DNA from: Symbiodinium natans
Taxonomy: Eukaryota > Sar > Dinophyceae > Suessiales > Symbiodiniaceae
Assembly: GCA_905221605.1 (NCBI GenBank)
Contig: CAJNDS010002135.1
Coordinates: 425,501 to 489,500 of the forward strand
Direction of reading: 5' to 3'
Length of the DNA: 64,000 nucleotides
In this document: piece after piece, positions 38,101-50,100 of the stretch
Layout: each line of letters opens with the position of its first letter
Position numbering within the stretch: position 1 is the stretch's first letter
Made by a program: the position numbers and the translations under genes
The notes under the pieces: model-generated
Databases searched by the model: none
Told to the model about the DNA's origin: nothing
The model's input: only the letters and a program-made list of their open reading frames with translations

Positions 38101-41100
38101 TGGGGTTGTAGGGTTCTGGAGGGTTTAGGGTTATAAGGTTATAGGTTGGGGTGTTCCCCCTTATATTAACAGTCCTGAATAGGGACCTCCCGATTATAAT
38201 CCCTATTAAGGACTGTGAGTAAACGGGGGAACATCCCAAGTCATAGGGTTAACAGTTTAGGGTTATAGGGTTCTGGAGGGTTGAGGGTTATAGGATAGGG
38301 TGTACGGTTTATGGTTTAGGAAGAGGACCTGGGGTATTGGGTTGGGGGATTGGGGGTTTTGTTTTTTTGGTGGATGTTTGAAGTTCTGAGGTTTGTGCTA
38401 CCCTAAACCCTAAACCCTAAACCCTAAACCCTAAACCCTAAACCCTAAACCCTAAACCCTAAACCCTAAACCCTAAACCCTAAACCCTAAACACCAAACA
38501 CCAAACCCCAAACCCTAGAATGCCTTCAAACCCTGGAATGCCTCTAGGCCTAGAAGCTTTGCGCGAGCCCGCAAACCTTAAAGAGCCCTGCAAGACCATA
38601 AGCCCTTGAAGCCCTTGAAGTCCTGTAGGCCCTGTAAGCCCTACAAGACCTCTAAGCCTCTGAAACACCAGAAATCAGGGCTTGGTGCAGTGTTGCAAAA
38701 CCTCTCGCCTTTACCACCAAACCTCAAATCCCAAAACTTGGGATGTTCCCCCTTTGTACTAACAGTCCTTAAAAGGGAATGTACGCCCCCCTGTTATATG
38801 TAATCCCCCCCATCAAGGACTGTGAGGAAAAGGGGGAACCTCCGGGAACATCCCAACCCAAAACCCTAAATCTTACAACCTAAGTCAATTTAGATTTCTT
38901 CAGAAGTCAGGGGCAGAGCCACCCCCAAATCCCTACCTTAGACTTCACGTGTCGTCATGAGAATATGAGCACCACAGCTAAGGTTCAAGCCGGATATTAC
39001 ACCAAACCCATAGTCCATAAGCCCCTCACACTTCAGCTCTGAGCCCCTAAACCCCAAACCCTATACCCCGAAACCCTTAACCCTATACCCTAAACCCTAA
39101 GCCCTGTGCCCTAAAGCCCTAAACCCTAAACCCCTAAACCCTAACCCCTAAACCCTAAGCCCTAAGCCCTAAACCCTAAACCCCTAAACCCTAAACCCTC
39201 TATCACCAGAGGTCTTGCGACAGCGGGCGCAGGAGGCCGACTGGAGGAGGTGCCGGCACTTGGGGTTTTAAGGGGTTGGGGTTAGGGTTTAGGGTTTAGG
39301 GTTTAGGGATTAGGGTTTAGGGTTTAGGGTTTGGGGTTTAGGGTTTAGGGTTTAGGGTTCAGGGTTTAGGTTTTTAGGGGGGTGTAGGGGCTTCGAGATG
39401 CAGGGGCTTCGGGATTTAGGCTTTCGGGTTGTGGGGTTTAAGGTCTTCAGGGTTTGTTAAGGAGCAAAACCTTAGGCTCACAATCATATGGCATTTGGGG
39501 GGCTGTGATTAAGCCCCGAACCGAAACTGTTCCTAAGCCCGAAGCCCCTAAAGCCTGTAAAGCCTCTAAAGCCGCTAAACCCCTCAACCCCTAAAGCCCC
39601 TAAACCCTCTAAACCCTAAACCCTCTAAACCCTAAACCCTAAACCCTAAACCCTAACCCCTAAACCCTAAACCCTAAACCCTAAACCCTAAACCCTAAAC
39701 CCTAAACCCTAAACCCTAAACCATAAGCCCGGCGAATTCCAGGCTCTGCGTCGACATCCCGGGGGGCGGGCGCGGGGGCGTGCCCGAGCGGGAGACGTGC
39801 CTCCTGGAGATCGAAGGAGCTCGCTTAGAGTTTTAGGGTTTAGGGTTTAGGGTTTAGGGTTTAGGGTTTAGGGTTTAGGGTTTAGGGTTTAGGGTCCGAG
39901 GCAAAGGGGTTTTGCTAGGGCTGTTTTGGGATTTTGTGGGGGATGAGGTTGGTGGGCTTTAGGGGCTGAAGCTTGTGGTGGGATGTTCTTCAATAGGGAT
40001 GACCTTCCGGGTGTACCACTGGAAACGAAAAACCAGCCGACTCTGCTATCTGTGATACTAAGCCGGAGACAGACACTCATTTAGGGATGAAAGCAAACTT
40101 AAACCCTTGAACCCGTAAAACCCCAAACCCCCAACCTAAAACCCCAAACCCCCAACCTAAAACCCCAAACCCCCCAAACCTAAAACCCCTAATTCCCAAA
40201 CCTAAAACCCCTAACCCCCAAACCTAAAACCCCAAACCCCCAACCGAAAACATCTGAACCCCATGAAGCCCCAAACTCCCCAGCAGCCCGAAGGTGTAAG
40301 CCCGAGTGCCCGCCTGCGGCAGGACGACTCCACGACGTCCAGGTTCGGGCAAAGCCTTCAGCCCCAAGTAAACCCCTAAAACCCTGAACCCTGAACCCTA
40401 AACCTTGAAACATGAGCCCTACTTCTATCCTGAACCCCAAGCCCTAAACCCTACACCCTAAACCCTAAACCCTAAACCCTAAACCCTAAACCCGAAACCC
40501 TAAACCCTGAAGAACTATGAGCCCTCAAGCTTACGCGAGGGCTTGGGCTTCGAGCTCCAGGGTTGAACTTGAAGGTTTGCTCCAGGTTCGGGTTTAGGGT
40601 TTAGGGTTTAGGGTTTAGGGTTTAGGGTTTAGGGTTTAGGGTTTAGGGTTTAGGGTTTCAGGGTTTCAGGGTTAGGGTTTAGGGTTTAGGGTTTAGGATC
40701 AGGGTCCGGGATTCATCTTAGGGCCTTTCGGATTCAAGGCTTTGGGGCGCCTAGAATTTGGGTTTCGGGTTTTGGGTTTAGGGACCCTAAGGCCTCAATA
40801 CTAGGGGGGCATTCAGGTTTTAGGGTCTGTTTTTGTTGAGGGATGAGATCGAACCCATTGTCGACGGCAATTCTCTTGCTGGCCCATTCGGAAAAAGGCA
40901 TTGAATGGGTTGCTTCAGTTGATGGTGTTAGGGGGTGTAATTCAGTCGATTTCGGATTCCTAAACCCTAAGCCCTAAACCCGAAGCCCTAAACCCTAAAC
41001 CCGAAACCCTAAACCCTAAACCCTAAACCCTAAACCCCACTGGCTTCGAGAGGTAAACTTCCTGGAGGAGCCCACAGGGGACTATGTGGAGACGGCGGTG

Positions 41101-44100
41101 AACATCGCTTGGGGCCACAGCGGGTCCCCGGAACAGGGTTTAGGGTTTAGGGTTTGGGGTTTAGGGTTTAGGGTTTAGGGCTTAGGGTTTAGGATTGAGG
41201 GTGTAGGGTTGAGGGTGTAAGCCCTGAAATTTGCACCCTAAACCCTAAACCCGAAACCGGAAACCCGACTACCGCCCAGGTCATGAACATTCATCAGACG
41301 CAGCCGGAAGGAGACATCCTTCTTTTCCTGACAGGCAGGGAGGAGCGCGATCTGGAAGCACACACGCCCTCAAAGACCCTAAGCCCCCAAAGCCTTAACC
41401 TTCCGGGTCTGGGGTGAAGTGTGCAGGGTTTCGGGTCTAAGCGTTTAGGGTTTAGAGGCTTGGAGGATTTTTTCTCTAATCTTAAACCCTAAGCCTCCGT
41501 GGCACGCGGGATAAGTGTTAGCTGTTGGTGGCCAACTTCTTGCTCAGGGTGGCATGCTGCCTTGCTTAGATGGGTATTTCCCAAAATCGGGGTACCCTAT
41601 TTTCTACCCCAAATAGAATAGAATCCCCTTAAAGGGACCCCCTAAAAATGACCCTATTGTCGGAAACCCCCAAATTGATCCTTTGCTGGCCAATGCAAGT
41701 CCACGAGGACAGGTTTCGAATCCATGAGTTTGAGAATACTTGCGACTGACTGCCCCCAAACCCCAAACCCTAAACTTAAACCCTAAATTCCTAAACCCTA
41801 AACCCCTAAACCCTAAACCCTAACCCCTAAACCCCTAGACCCCAAACCCCAAACCCTAAACCCCAAAGCCCTAAGAGTTCGGCCCCGAAGCCAGTGCTCG
41901 AGGAGATCGAGGCGGCGTGTGGCGCCATCATGGAGCGCTGGCACCGGGCGCCTTGCTCCGCAGTTATGCCAGACATGGGTCGGGGATATTTCGGGTGTAG
42001 GGTTTAGGGTGTAGGGGTTAAGGTGTAGGGGGGGTAGGGTTTAGGGTTTAGGGTTTAGGGTTTAGGGTTTAGGGTTTAGGATTTGGGCCCAAGTCGGCGA
42101 CCCTAAGCCCTAAACCCTAAACCCTAAACCCTAAACCCTAAACCCTAAACCCTAAACCCTAAACCCTAATGGCCCAAGTCGGGGGGAATCGTCGGGCAAA
42201 CTTGCCAAGTAGTCGGCGACCATGGCAAAGTTGGGGCCCTGGGTCCTAGGGTTCCAGGGTCTTAGGGTTCCTGAACGATTTAGGGTTTAGGGTTTAGGGG
42301 TTTAGGGTTTTTAAGGTTTAGGGTTTAGGGTTTAGGATTCAAGACCTAGGGTTTCAGGTTTGGGTTCGTTAAAGCGAAAGAAAATCGTTTGCTGGATATG
42401 AAAGGGTGGGTGGGTAGATATTCCATACCAGAGTAGCGAGCTTGACTAATGAATGCTTGGACTTGAGATGCTGAAACCCCAAACCCCAAACCCCAAACCC
42501 CAAACCCCAAACCCCAAACCCCAAACCCCAAACCCCAAACCCCAAACCCCAAACCCCAAACCCCAAACCCCAAACCCCAAGCCCTAAACCCTAAACCCTA
42601 AACCCTAAACCCTAAACCCTAAACCCTAAACCCACGTAGGGCGCCCTGGATCCTTTGAGTCTGCACCCCAGCCAGGCGAGGGAGCTGGCGGAACGACCGT
42701 CGCTGAAGCCCAAGCCCCTCCACACGGCCGCTGGGCTGCGGAATGTTGTTTAGGGTTTAGGGTTTAGGGTTTAGGGTTTCAGAGGCCCCTCGGATTCTGG
42801 CCCTACTGTGGGCATTGCTCAGGTGCCCCTTCATGGAACTCTGCCCAAGGAGCAGCAGATCAAGGCTTCCAAAATGCAGTCCACTTGGGTTTAGGGGTTA
42901 GGGTTAGGGTTTAGGGTTTAGGGTTTAGGGTTTAGGGTTTGGGGTTTGGGGTTTGGGGTTTGGGGCGAGGGGGGGGAAGACTAACAGTCCTGAATAGGGA
43001 TTGCGGTACCCCCTAGTGTAACCCCTATGAAGGACTGTTAGTATAAGGGGGAACGTCCCAAGACATGAACCTTAATGGCCCAAATCATCAGGCAAATGCG
43101 CCTAATTCGTCGGCCAGTGCAAATGTGCTTGCGTCAGTTATCGTCACTCCGCCCCTCCCCCAGGTCAGACCCTCCCAAATTTCACCCCCGCGCAAACTCA
43201 CCCTCCCCCGGTTCAAGACCTGGGGCGTTTAGGATTCGGGTTTAGGGTGTAAGGCTCAAGACCCAGGGCTTAAAGTTTAGGGTTCATTAATTACGCGAAA
43301 TGATTTTTCTAATGCTATGGGATCCACAGTGAGTAGATATTCGCTACCAGAATAGCGAGCTTGACTCACGAATGCTTGGACTTGAGATGCTGAACCCTAA
43401 ACCCTAAACCTCAACCCCAAACCCTAAACCCTAGACCCAAAGATTCAGCCCTGAGCCCGGGAAGCACCTCATAAAGGTGTCGGATTTCCGTGCTTCCGGG
43501 GGTTTCGGTTTGGTTGCTGGACTTTCAGCCCAAGCCTTACACTTTGAACTCAAAACCCAGCACGCCAAGCCCCTAAACCCTAAACCCTAAACCCTAAACC
43601 CTAAACCCTAAACCCTAAACCCTAAACCCTAAACCCTAAAACCCCAAGCCCCATCTTGTCTGGTAGGCGTTCGTGGCGGCCCCCAGGGGAGCAAGAAAGG
43701 CTCAGTCCCTTCGCGTTGATTCTTTTCTTTTTTGCCTTGCACAGCGAGTTGCTTAAGATGAAGGGCTTTCCTAAACACTAAGCCTTAAACCCTAAGAACT
43801 GAGCGTAAGCCCTAAACCCTAAACCCTAAACCCTAAGCCCTACGCCCTACGCCCTAAGCCCTAAACCCTAAACCCTAAACCCTCAGCCCTAAACCCTAAG
43901 CCCTAAACAGCCCTAAGCCCTAAACAGCCTTAAGCCTTAGACTCATTTCGGGTGTAGAGCGTTCCGTGCTTGCGGAGGCCCATGGGATCCTGCTCAATAG
44001 GGTTTAGGGTTTAGGGTTTAGGGTTTAGGGTTTAGGGTTTGGGGTCTAGAGTTCAGGGTGCAGGGTTTTGGGTTTAGGGTTAGTCAGCACTTAAGGTTCG

Positions 44101-47100
44101 GAGGATGAGACCCCCCCCCCCCGCCCTTCCTCCAAAAAAGAAAGCCTTAAACCCTAAACCCAGCCCCCAAACCCTAAACTCTAAATCCTAAGCCCTAAGC
44201 CCTAAGCCCCTTGCGGAGCGCAGCCCAAAAATCGCAGGTCGTGGTGTCCACCAATCTGGCGGAAGCGTCTGCTAGGGGCCCCAAAGTTTGGGGTCCACGG
44301 TTGCAGGTGATGAGCATGTCCTAGACCCTAAACCCTAAACCCTAAACCCTAAACCCTAAACCCTAAACCCTAAATTTCAGGCCTAGCGGCACGGGCCGGC
44401 CCCCGCCCCCCACAGCACGAAACCTTGAACCTTGGCACTGTCTTCTCTTTCCCGTGTCTTTGTCCTCTCCTTCTCTCTGTCTCTCTTTCTCCTGCCTTCG
44501 CCCCCCCTCCCTCCCCCCCCCTCCCCCCCCGGCGCGCGCGCGCGCGCGCGCCGCGCGCGCGCGCGCGCACCCGCATCAGGAGCATCAGTGGGGTTGGTTT
44601 GGGGGCCTTAAAAGCATTCTATGCATGCGTTTTGCCTTCGAAAAACCTTCAGAAAACGCTGTAAACACGTGTTTTTGGGCCTGGGAAGCCTTTTGGAACC
44701 CAGGAAAGGGAGCATCATGAGCATCAGCGGCCTCCCCCAGGCCATCCAAAACCCCCTTAAACACGCCGATTGTATGTGCTTGAACCCTTGCGTGCCCACG
44801 AAACCCCCAAAAGCAAGACCCCGAATGCCCTTAAGGGCATTTGGGGTCCTGCTGTTCGGGTGTTTTGTAGGCACGAAGCCGTTCGAGCGCGTAAAATGAG
44901 CGATTTTAGGGGCGTTTTTACGTGGACCCACAAAACACTCGGTATTTACGAGGTTTTCTGCTGTTGGAACCCCCCCCCAAACCGAGCATCATGAGCATCA
45001 GCTGGGTCTCTGGGCCGTCGGCCCGGACCCCCCCACGAAGCCCATGAGAAGCGATGGCTCGATGATGCGCCCGGACCCCGCGCATCAGCAGCATCAAGAC
45101 CCCCCCCGGACGTGGGTTTCGATGATGCGCACTTTGGGGGCGGGTCAAGGGCAACAGGGGTGGGGGTCGGAGGCACGCGTGAAAAACCTCATAAAAACAC
45201 GGTATTTACGGTGATTTCAGCGTTTTTCAGCGTTTTTTACTGCCTTGGGGCCGCGGGCCAGGGCTGCTGATGCTCATGATGCTCGCCTGGTTTTGGGCTT
45301 CCGGTACGTACCCCCCCTACCCCCCCCCCCCCCGTTTTGGGGGGGTAAGGAGGGAAAGGTTTTCACCACCTTTTCCCATCCAACACGCCGCCAGGGTCGG
45401 CGGACCCTAAACCCTAAACCCTAAACCCTAAACCCGAAACCCTAAACCCTAAACCCTCTCTACCTATGTATATTTAAACCTTAATGGGGTCGTGTTCTGA
45501 TTATGAGTTTTTGGGGTTTTTAGGATTTAGGATTTAGGATTTAGGATTTAGGATTTAGGGTTTAGGGTTTAGGATTTAGGATTTAGGATTTAGGGTTTAG
45601 GGTTTAGGATTTAGGATTTAGGATTTAGGGTTTAGGATTTAGGATTTAGGATTTAGGGTTCAGGGGCCTCTCTGGGGAGGCCCGGCTTCGTAATTTAGTA
45701 TTCGGGCGAGGCCCGGCTTCGTAATTTAGTATTCCGGGGAGGGCCGGCTTCGTAATTTAGTATTCCGGGGAGGCCCGGCTTCGTAATTTAGTATTCCGGG
45801 GAGGCCCGGCTTCGTAATTTAGTATTCCGGGGAGGCCCGGCTTCGTAATTTAGTATTCCGGGGAGGCCCGGCTTCGTATTTAGTATTCCGGGGAGGCCCG
45901 GCTTCGTAATTTAGTATTCCGGGGAGGCCCGGCTTCGTAATTTAGTATTCCGGGGAGGCCCGGCCTCGGCTTAATTTAGTATTCCGGGAGGCCCGGCTTC
46001 GTAATTTAGTATTCCGGGGAGGCCCGGCTTCGTAATTTAGTATTCCGGGGAGGCCCGGCTTCGTAATTTAGTATTCCGGGAGGCCCGGCTTCGTAATTTA
46101 GTATTCCGGGGAGGCCCGGCTTCGTAATTTAGTATTCCGGTGAAGTCCGGCTTCGTAATTTAATATTCCGGGGAGGTCCGGCTTCGTAATTTAATATTCC
46201 GGTGAGGCCTGGGGACTTGCTGGGAAGGGCCGTTTTGGTCAAAAATCCAGAAAACGAGAGCCCACCCGGGACCGTCGATTTCAGTACTAAAAAATCACAT
46301 TTTAAATAGGGACCCGGGCCGATCCTGGGGTCCCCCTCATTTGGGGTGTCGTAATTTAGTATTCCGGGGAGGCCCGGCTTCGTAATTTAGTAGGCCCGGC
46401 TTCGTAATTTAGTATTCCGGGGAGGCCCGGCTTCGTAATTTAGTATTCCGGTGAAGCCCGGCTTCGTAATTTAATATTCCGGGGAGGTCCGGCTTCGTAA
46501 TTTAGTATTCCGGGGAGGCCTGGGACTTGCTGGGAGGGGCCGTTTTGATCAAAAATCCAGAAAACGAGAGCCCACCCGGGACCGTCGATTTCAGTATTAA
46601 AAAATCACATTTTAAATAGGGACCCGGGCCGATCCTGGGGTCCCCCTCATTTGGGGTGTTTTTGGAGGCAAACTTTCCCTCTCAGGGGGGGGTCGGAGTT
46701 TGAGGCAAGGGGGGGTCTCCGAAGACTATTTTGCCTTTAAAATTGAAAAATACCACCCCCCTTGACCAAAACTAGGCTGTGAAAAGGTCGGGGGCGGCCC
46801 TTCGTCAGCATTGAGGCTTAAAAACACTGAAAAACATTGAAAAACCTTAAAAAACATTGAAAAACTCTGAAAAACTTTGAAAAACCTTGAAAAAGTTGCC
46901 ATCCTGAGGTGAAAGCTCCGTTTTGGTCAAAAAAAACCAAGAAAACGAGAGCCCACCCAGAACCGTCGGTTTCAGTACTAAAATATCGCATTTTTAATAG
47001 GGACCCGGCCCAATCCTGGGGTCCCCCTTCATTTGGGCAAACTTTCCCTCTCAAGGGGGGTCGGAGTTTGAGGCAAAGGGGGGTCTCCGAAGACTATTTT

Positions 47101-50100
47101 GCCTTTAAAATTGAAAAATGCCACCCTCGATCCTGGGGTGCAAACTTTCCCTCTCAAGGGGGGGTCGGAGTTTGAGGCAAGGGGGGGTCTCCAAAGACTA
47201 TTTTGCCTTTAAAATTGAAAAATACCACCACCCCTTGACCAAACTTAGGCTGTGACCAAAAAGGCTGTGGTCGCGGGGGCGGCCCTTCATCAGAACTGAG
47301 GCTTAAAAACCCTGAAAAACATTGAAAAACCTTAAAAAACATTGAAAAACTCTGCAAAACCTTGAAAAACCTTGAAAAATTTGAAAATTTTGAAACCGGT
47401 GAAGGCTCGGTCTTGGTCAAAATCCAGAAAACCGATGCGGCTGTGTATTATCCGTGTGCCGAATTGACTAGACGGTGCCGAATCGAGAAAGAATGTTGCG
47501 AGCTAAATGATCAATTAAAGTAAGAAAGAAGATATGTAATTCAGATGAAAAGGGATCTGGGAGGGAGGGGTGATGCCAAACACGTAGGGTGATGACAGAA
47601 ACCCTTAGTGAATGCTTGGACCAGAGATGCTGAACCCTAAACCCTAAACCCTAAACCCTAAACCCTAAACTCTCAACCCTCAACCCTAAACCAGCCGACT
47701 CCGGAAGCAAGGGCCTGGCGAAGGCTAGGGTTTGCGAAGCTTAGGGTTTCGGGTTTCGGGTTGCGGGTTTTGGGAGGGTTTAGGGTTTAGGGTTTAGGGT
47801 TTAGGGTAGGGTTCTAAGGGTAGTTTCCCTTGATATGGTTCCTTACCTCCTTCAAAGGGTTGTGAAGTATTGGCCCTTGGGTTGTATATTCTAGGGTATA
47901 TAGGGGGCATATAAGGGGTCCCCTTTTAAGAGTCTAAGGGAACCATGTCACTACCCTATGAGTCCCTAAACCTTAAACCCTAAACCCTAAGCCCTAAACC
48001 CGTAAACCCTACACCCTAAACCCTAAACCCTAAACCCTAACAATAGTATCAATCTGGGGAGCTGGTCCCCATTGGATCGTGCCTCCCTTGCTTAGCAATT
48101 GACGTCCCGGGCGTGTCTCGGTGCCGCCCTCTGAGGTAGGATCACAAGGATCGCAAGGGAGGACTTGTTACAATTTCTATTGTTACTACTATTACTAGTA
48201 ATTCAGCCAGTAACGCTACTGTTGCTATTCCTATTCTTGTTCTTCTTCTTATTGTTATTGCTATTGTCATTCGTATTACGACTATTTCTACTATTCTCAT
48301 TACTATCGTCAGTACTACTACATGTAATATCTTTTACCAGGCTCTTGTTAAGGTGTAATGTTGCACCCTGTTTAGTGTGGGGGGCCCCCCCCCCCCCCCC
48401 TGAACAGTCGAGGCGTGGATGGGAGCCTGATTACACGGCCCCCGGGGCTCATATGATTTTAATAGGGAGGAGTTTAGATAGGTTCAAAAGGGGCAGCGAT
48501 GCCCGGTTATCTTTTTTAAAGGCGCGCCACGTGGAATTTTCTTACGGCGCCCGGACGGTTTGACTTTAAAGGAGACCCCGCAAACAGTCAGGGGGTCCTG
48601 AATAATTCGGCCAGTTTGTCTTTAAAGAGGGGGCCAATACTAAACAGGGTGCAACATTATCTGCCTCTCTAAACCTGGGGATTCCTTGGTAGATCCTATG
48701 CCAGTGCAGAGCCACCAAGATGTCAGGTCACCATCGATGGCATCATCTATGTGATAGACAGCTGCATGGTGACTCTCAGCCAAACGGGCTCGCCTACTTG
48801 TTTCCAGACTGCCTTCCGGGTCGCAATTCAAGAGTCAGCCTCTACGTTGAGGCGAGGGTTCCGGGTCTAAGTGCCGCTGGATTTCGGGCGGGCCGGCCAC
48901 GCATAGCTCACTGCTCACACAACTCAAGGGAGTCACTCTCGGACCCCTAAGGATGTGCGCCTCTGAGGTTCCCTAGACATACTCCTCATGTGGCCCTTAT
49001 ATTCCCTTAGAGGATCTTCACAAAGGGTCCCCAAACCCACGGGTACCGCCTCTGGGGTCGGTATAAGGTAAAGTCCCTTGGACAACCGGACATCGGAGGC
49101 CTCACGGCCTCGCGAGCGCTCCCCCGCCCACGCAATGAAGACCTAGAAAGGGAGCCCCCCAGCCTTTGCCGAATATAGAGGCCTCAATAACCAGAATAGG
49201 GTTGTGGGAGCGATTCTTTTGCATTTTGATATAGGGGCCATAGGGGAACACCATTCGTGATTCTTCCGACCCCTATATTACATCGCCAGCCCTGATCGGT
49301 TCGTTTTCTGGAGGAATTCCTGCATGATCACCCGCCGAGCCAAGGAAAATCGACGCCTTCTGCCCGCACAACGGCACGAGCTACCTCAACGTCACCCCCT
49401 GCTCGCGCATCTGGGCTTGTTTGTTTTTGTCTTGTTTATTCGAATTTGTTTGCTTTGGGTTTTGTTGTTTATCTTGTTTGTTTTCGTACTTTGTGTGTGT
49501 TTTTTTGCTGTTTGATTTTGTTGATTTTGTTGTTCTTGTTTGTTTTGTTGGGACTGAGCCCGTCAGAAATTGGCCGTGACTTCACTCAGACCTGCGCATG
49601 CTTGTCATTGGCGTTAGGACTGGCTTCGTCCTCGCTTTTTCAAAATCTACTCATCGAAGCACTTCCTGGCTCTAAGCCTTGGGATGTTCCCCCTTATACT
49701 AACAGTCCTGAATAGGGACTATAGTACCCCCTATTATCATTCCTATTCAGGACCGTTAGTATAAGGGGAACATCCCAATCTAAGCCCCTAAGCCCCCAAC
49801 CCCCTAAACCCTACACCGACCCTACTTGGAGATTAAAGGGTACTTCTCACCCCAACTAGAGCTGTACTTATCACCTACTTAGGGCGGGCTTGTAAGTGCA
49901 GTCAGAGTTGGTTGAAAAGTACCCTAAATTCTAAACCCTAAACCCTGAACCCTAAACGCTAAACCCTATACCTTATCCCCAAAGCCACACCAGCCGGAAC
50001 TCGTCAGCGAAGCTTTTCCTCGAAGCCAGCCTAAGCCAACTCCCGAACCCCCAATGAAACCCAGTCTGAAGCCCGAAGCTGCAGAGTTTAGGGCTTAGGG

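Noticed and set aside
42346-42573. Gly-Phe-Gly-Val-Trp repeat protein on the minus strand
   Set aside because: It is simply the translation of a CCCCAAA array.
43449-43476. Alternative helicase exon 21 reading PEPGKHLIK
   Set aside because: It can be spliced in frame, but AFVAAPRGARK at 43667-43699 fits family length and the GC donor rule better.
45672-46206. CRISPR-like array
   Set aside because: The 31-bp units are contiguous with no unique spacers, and the genome is eukaryotic.
48165-48563. Leu/Phe-rich 132-codon frame resembling a membrane protein
   Set aside because: Driven by a TTATT-type low-complexity tract and crossing into a MITE.
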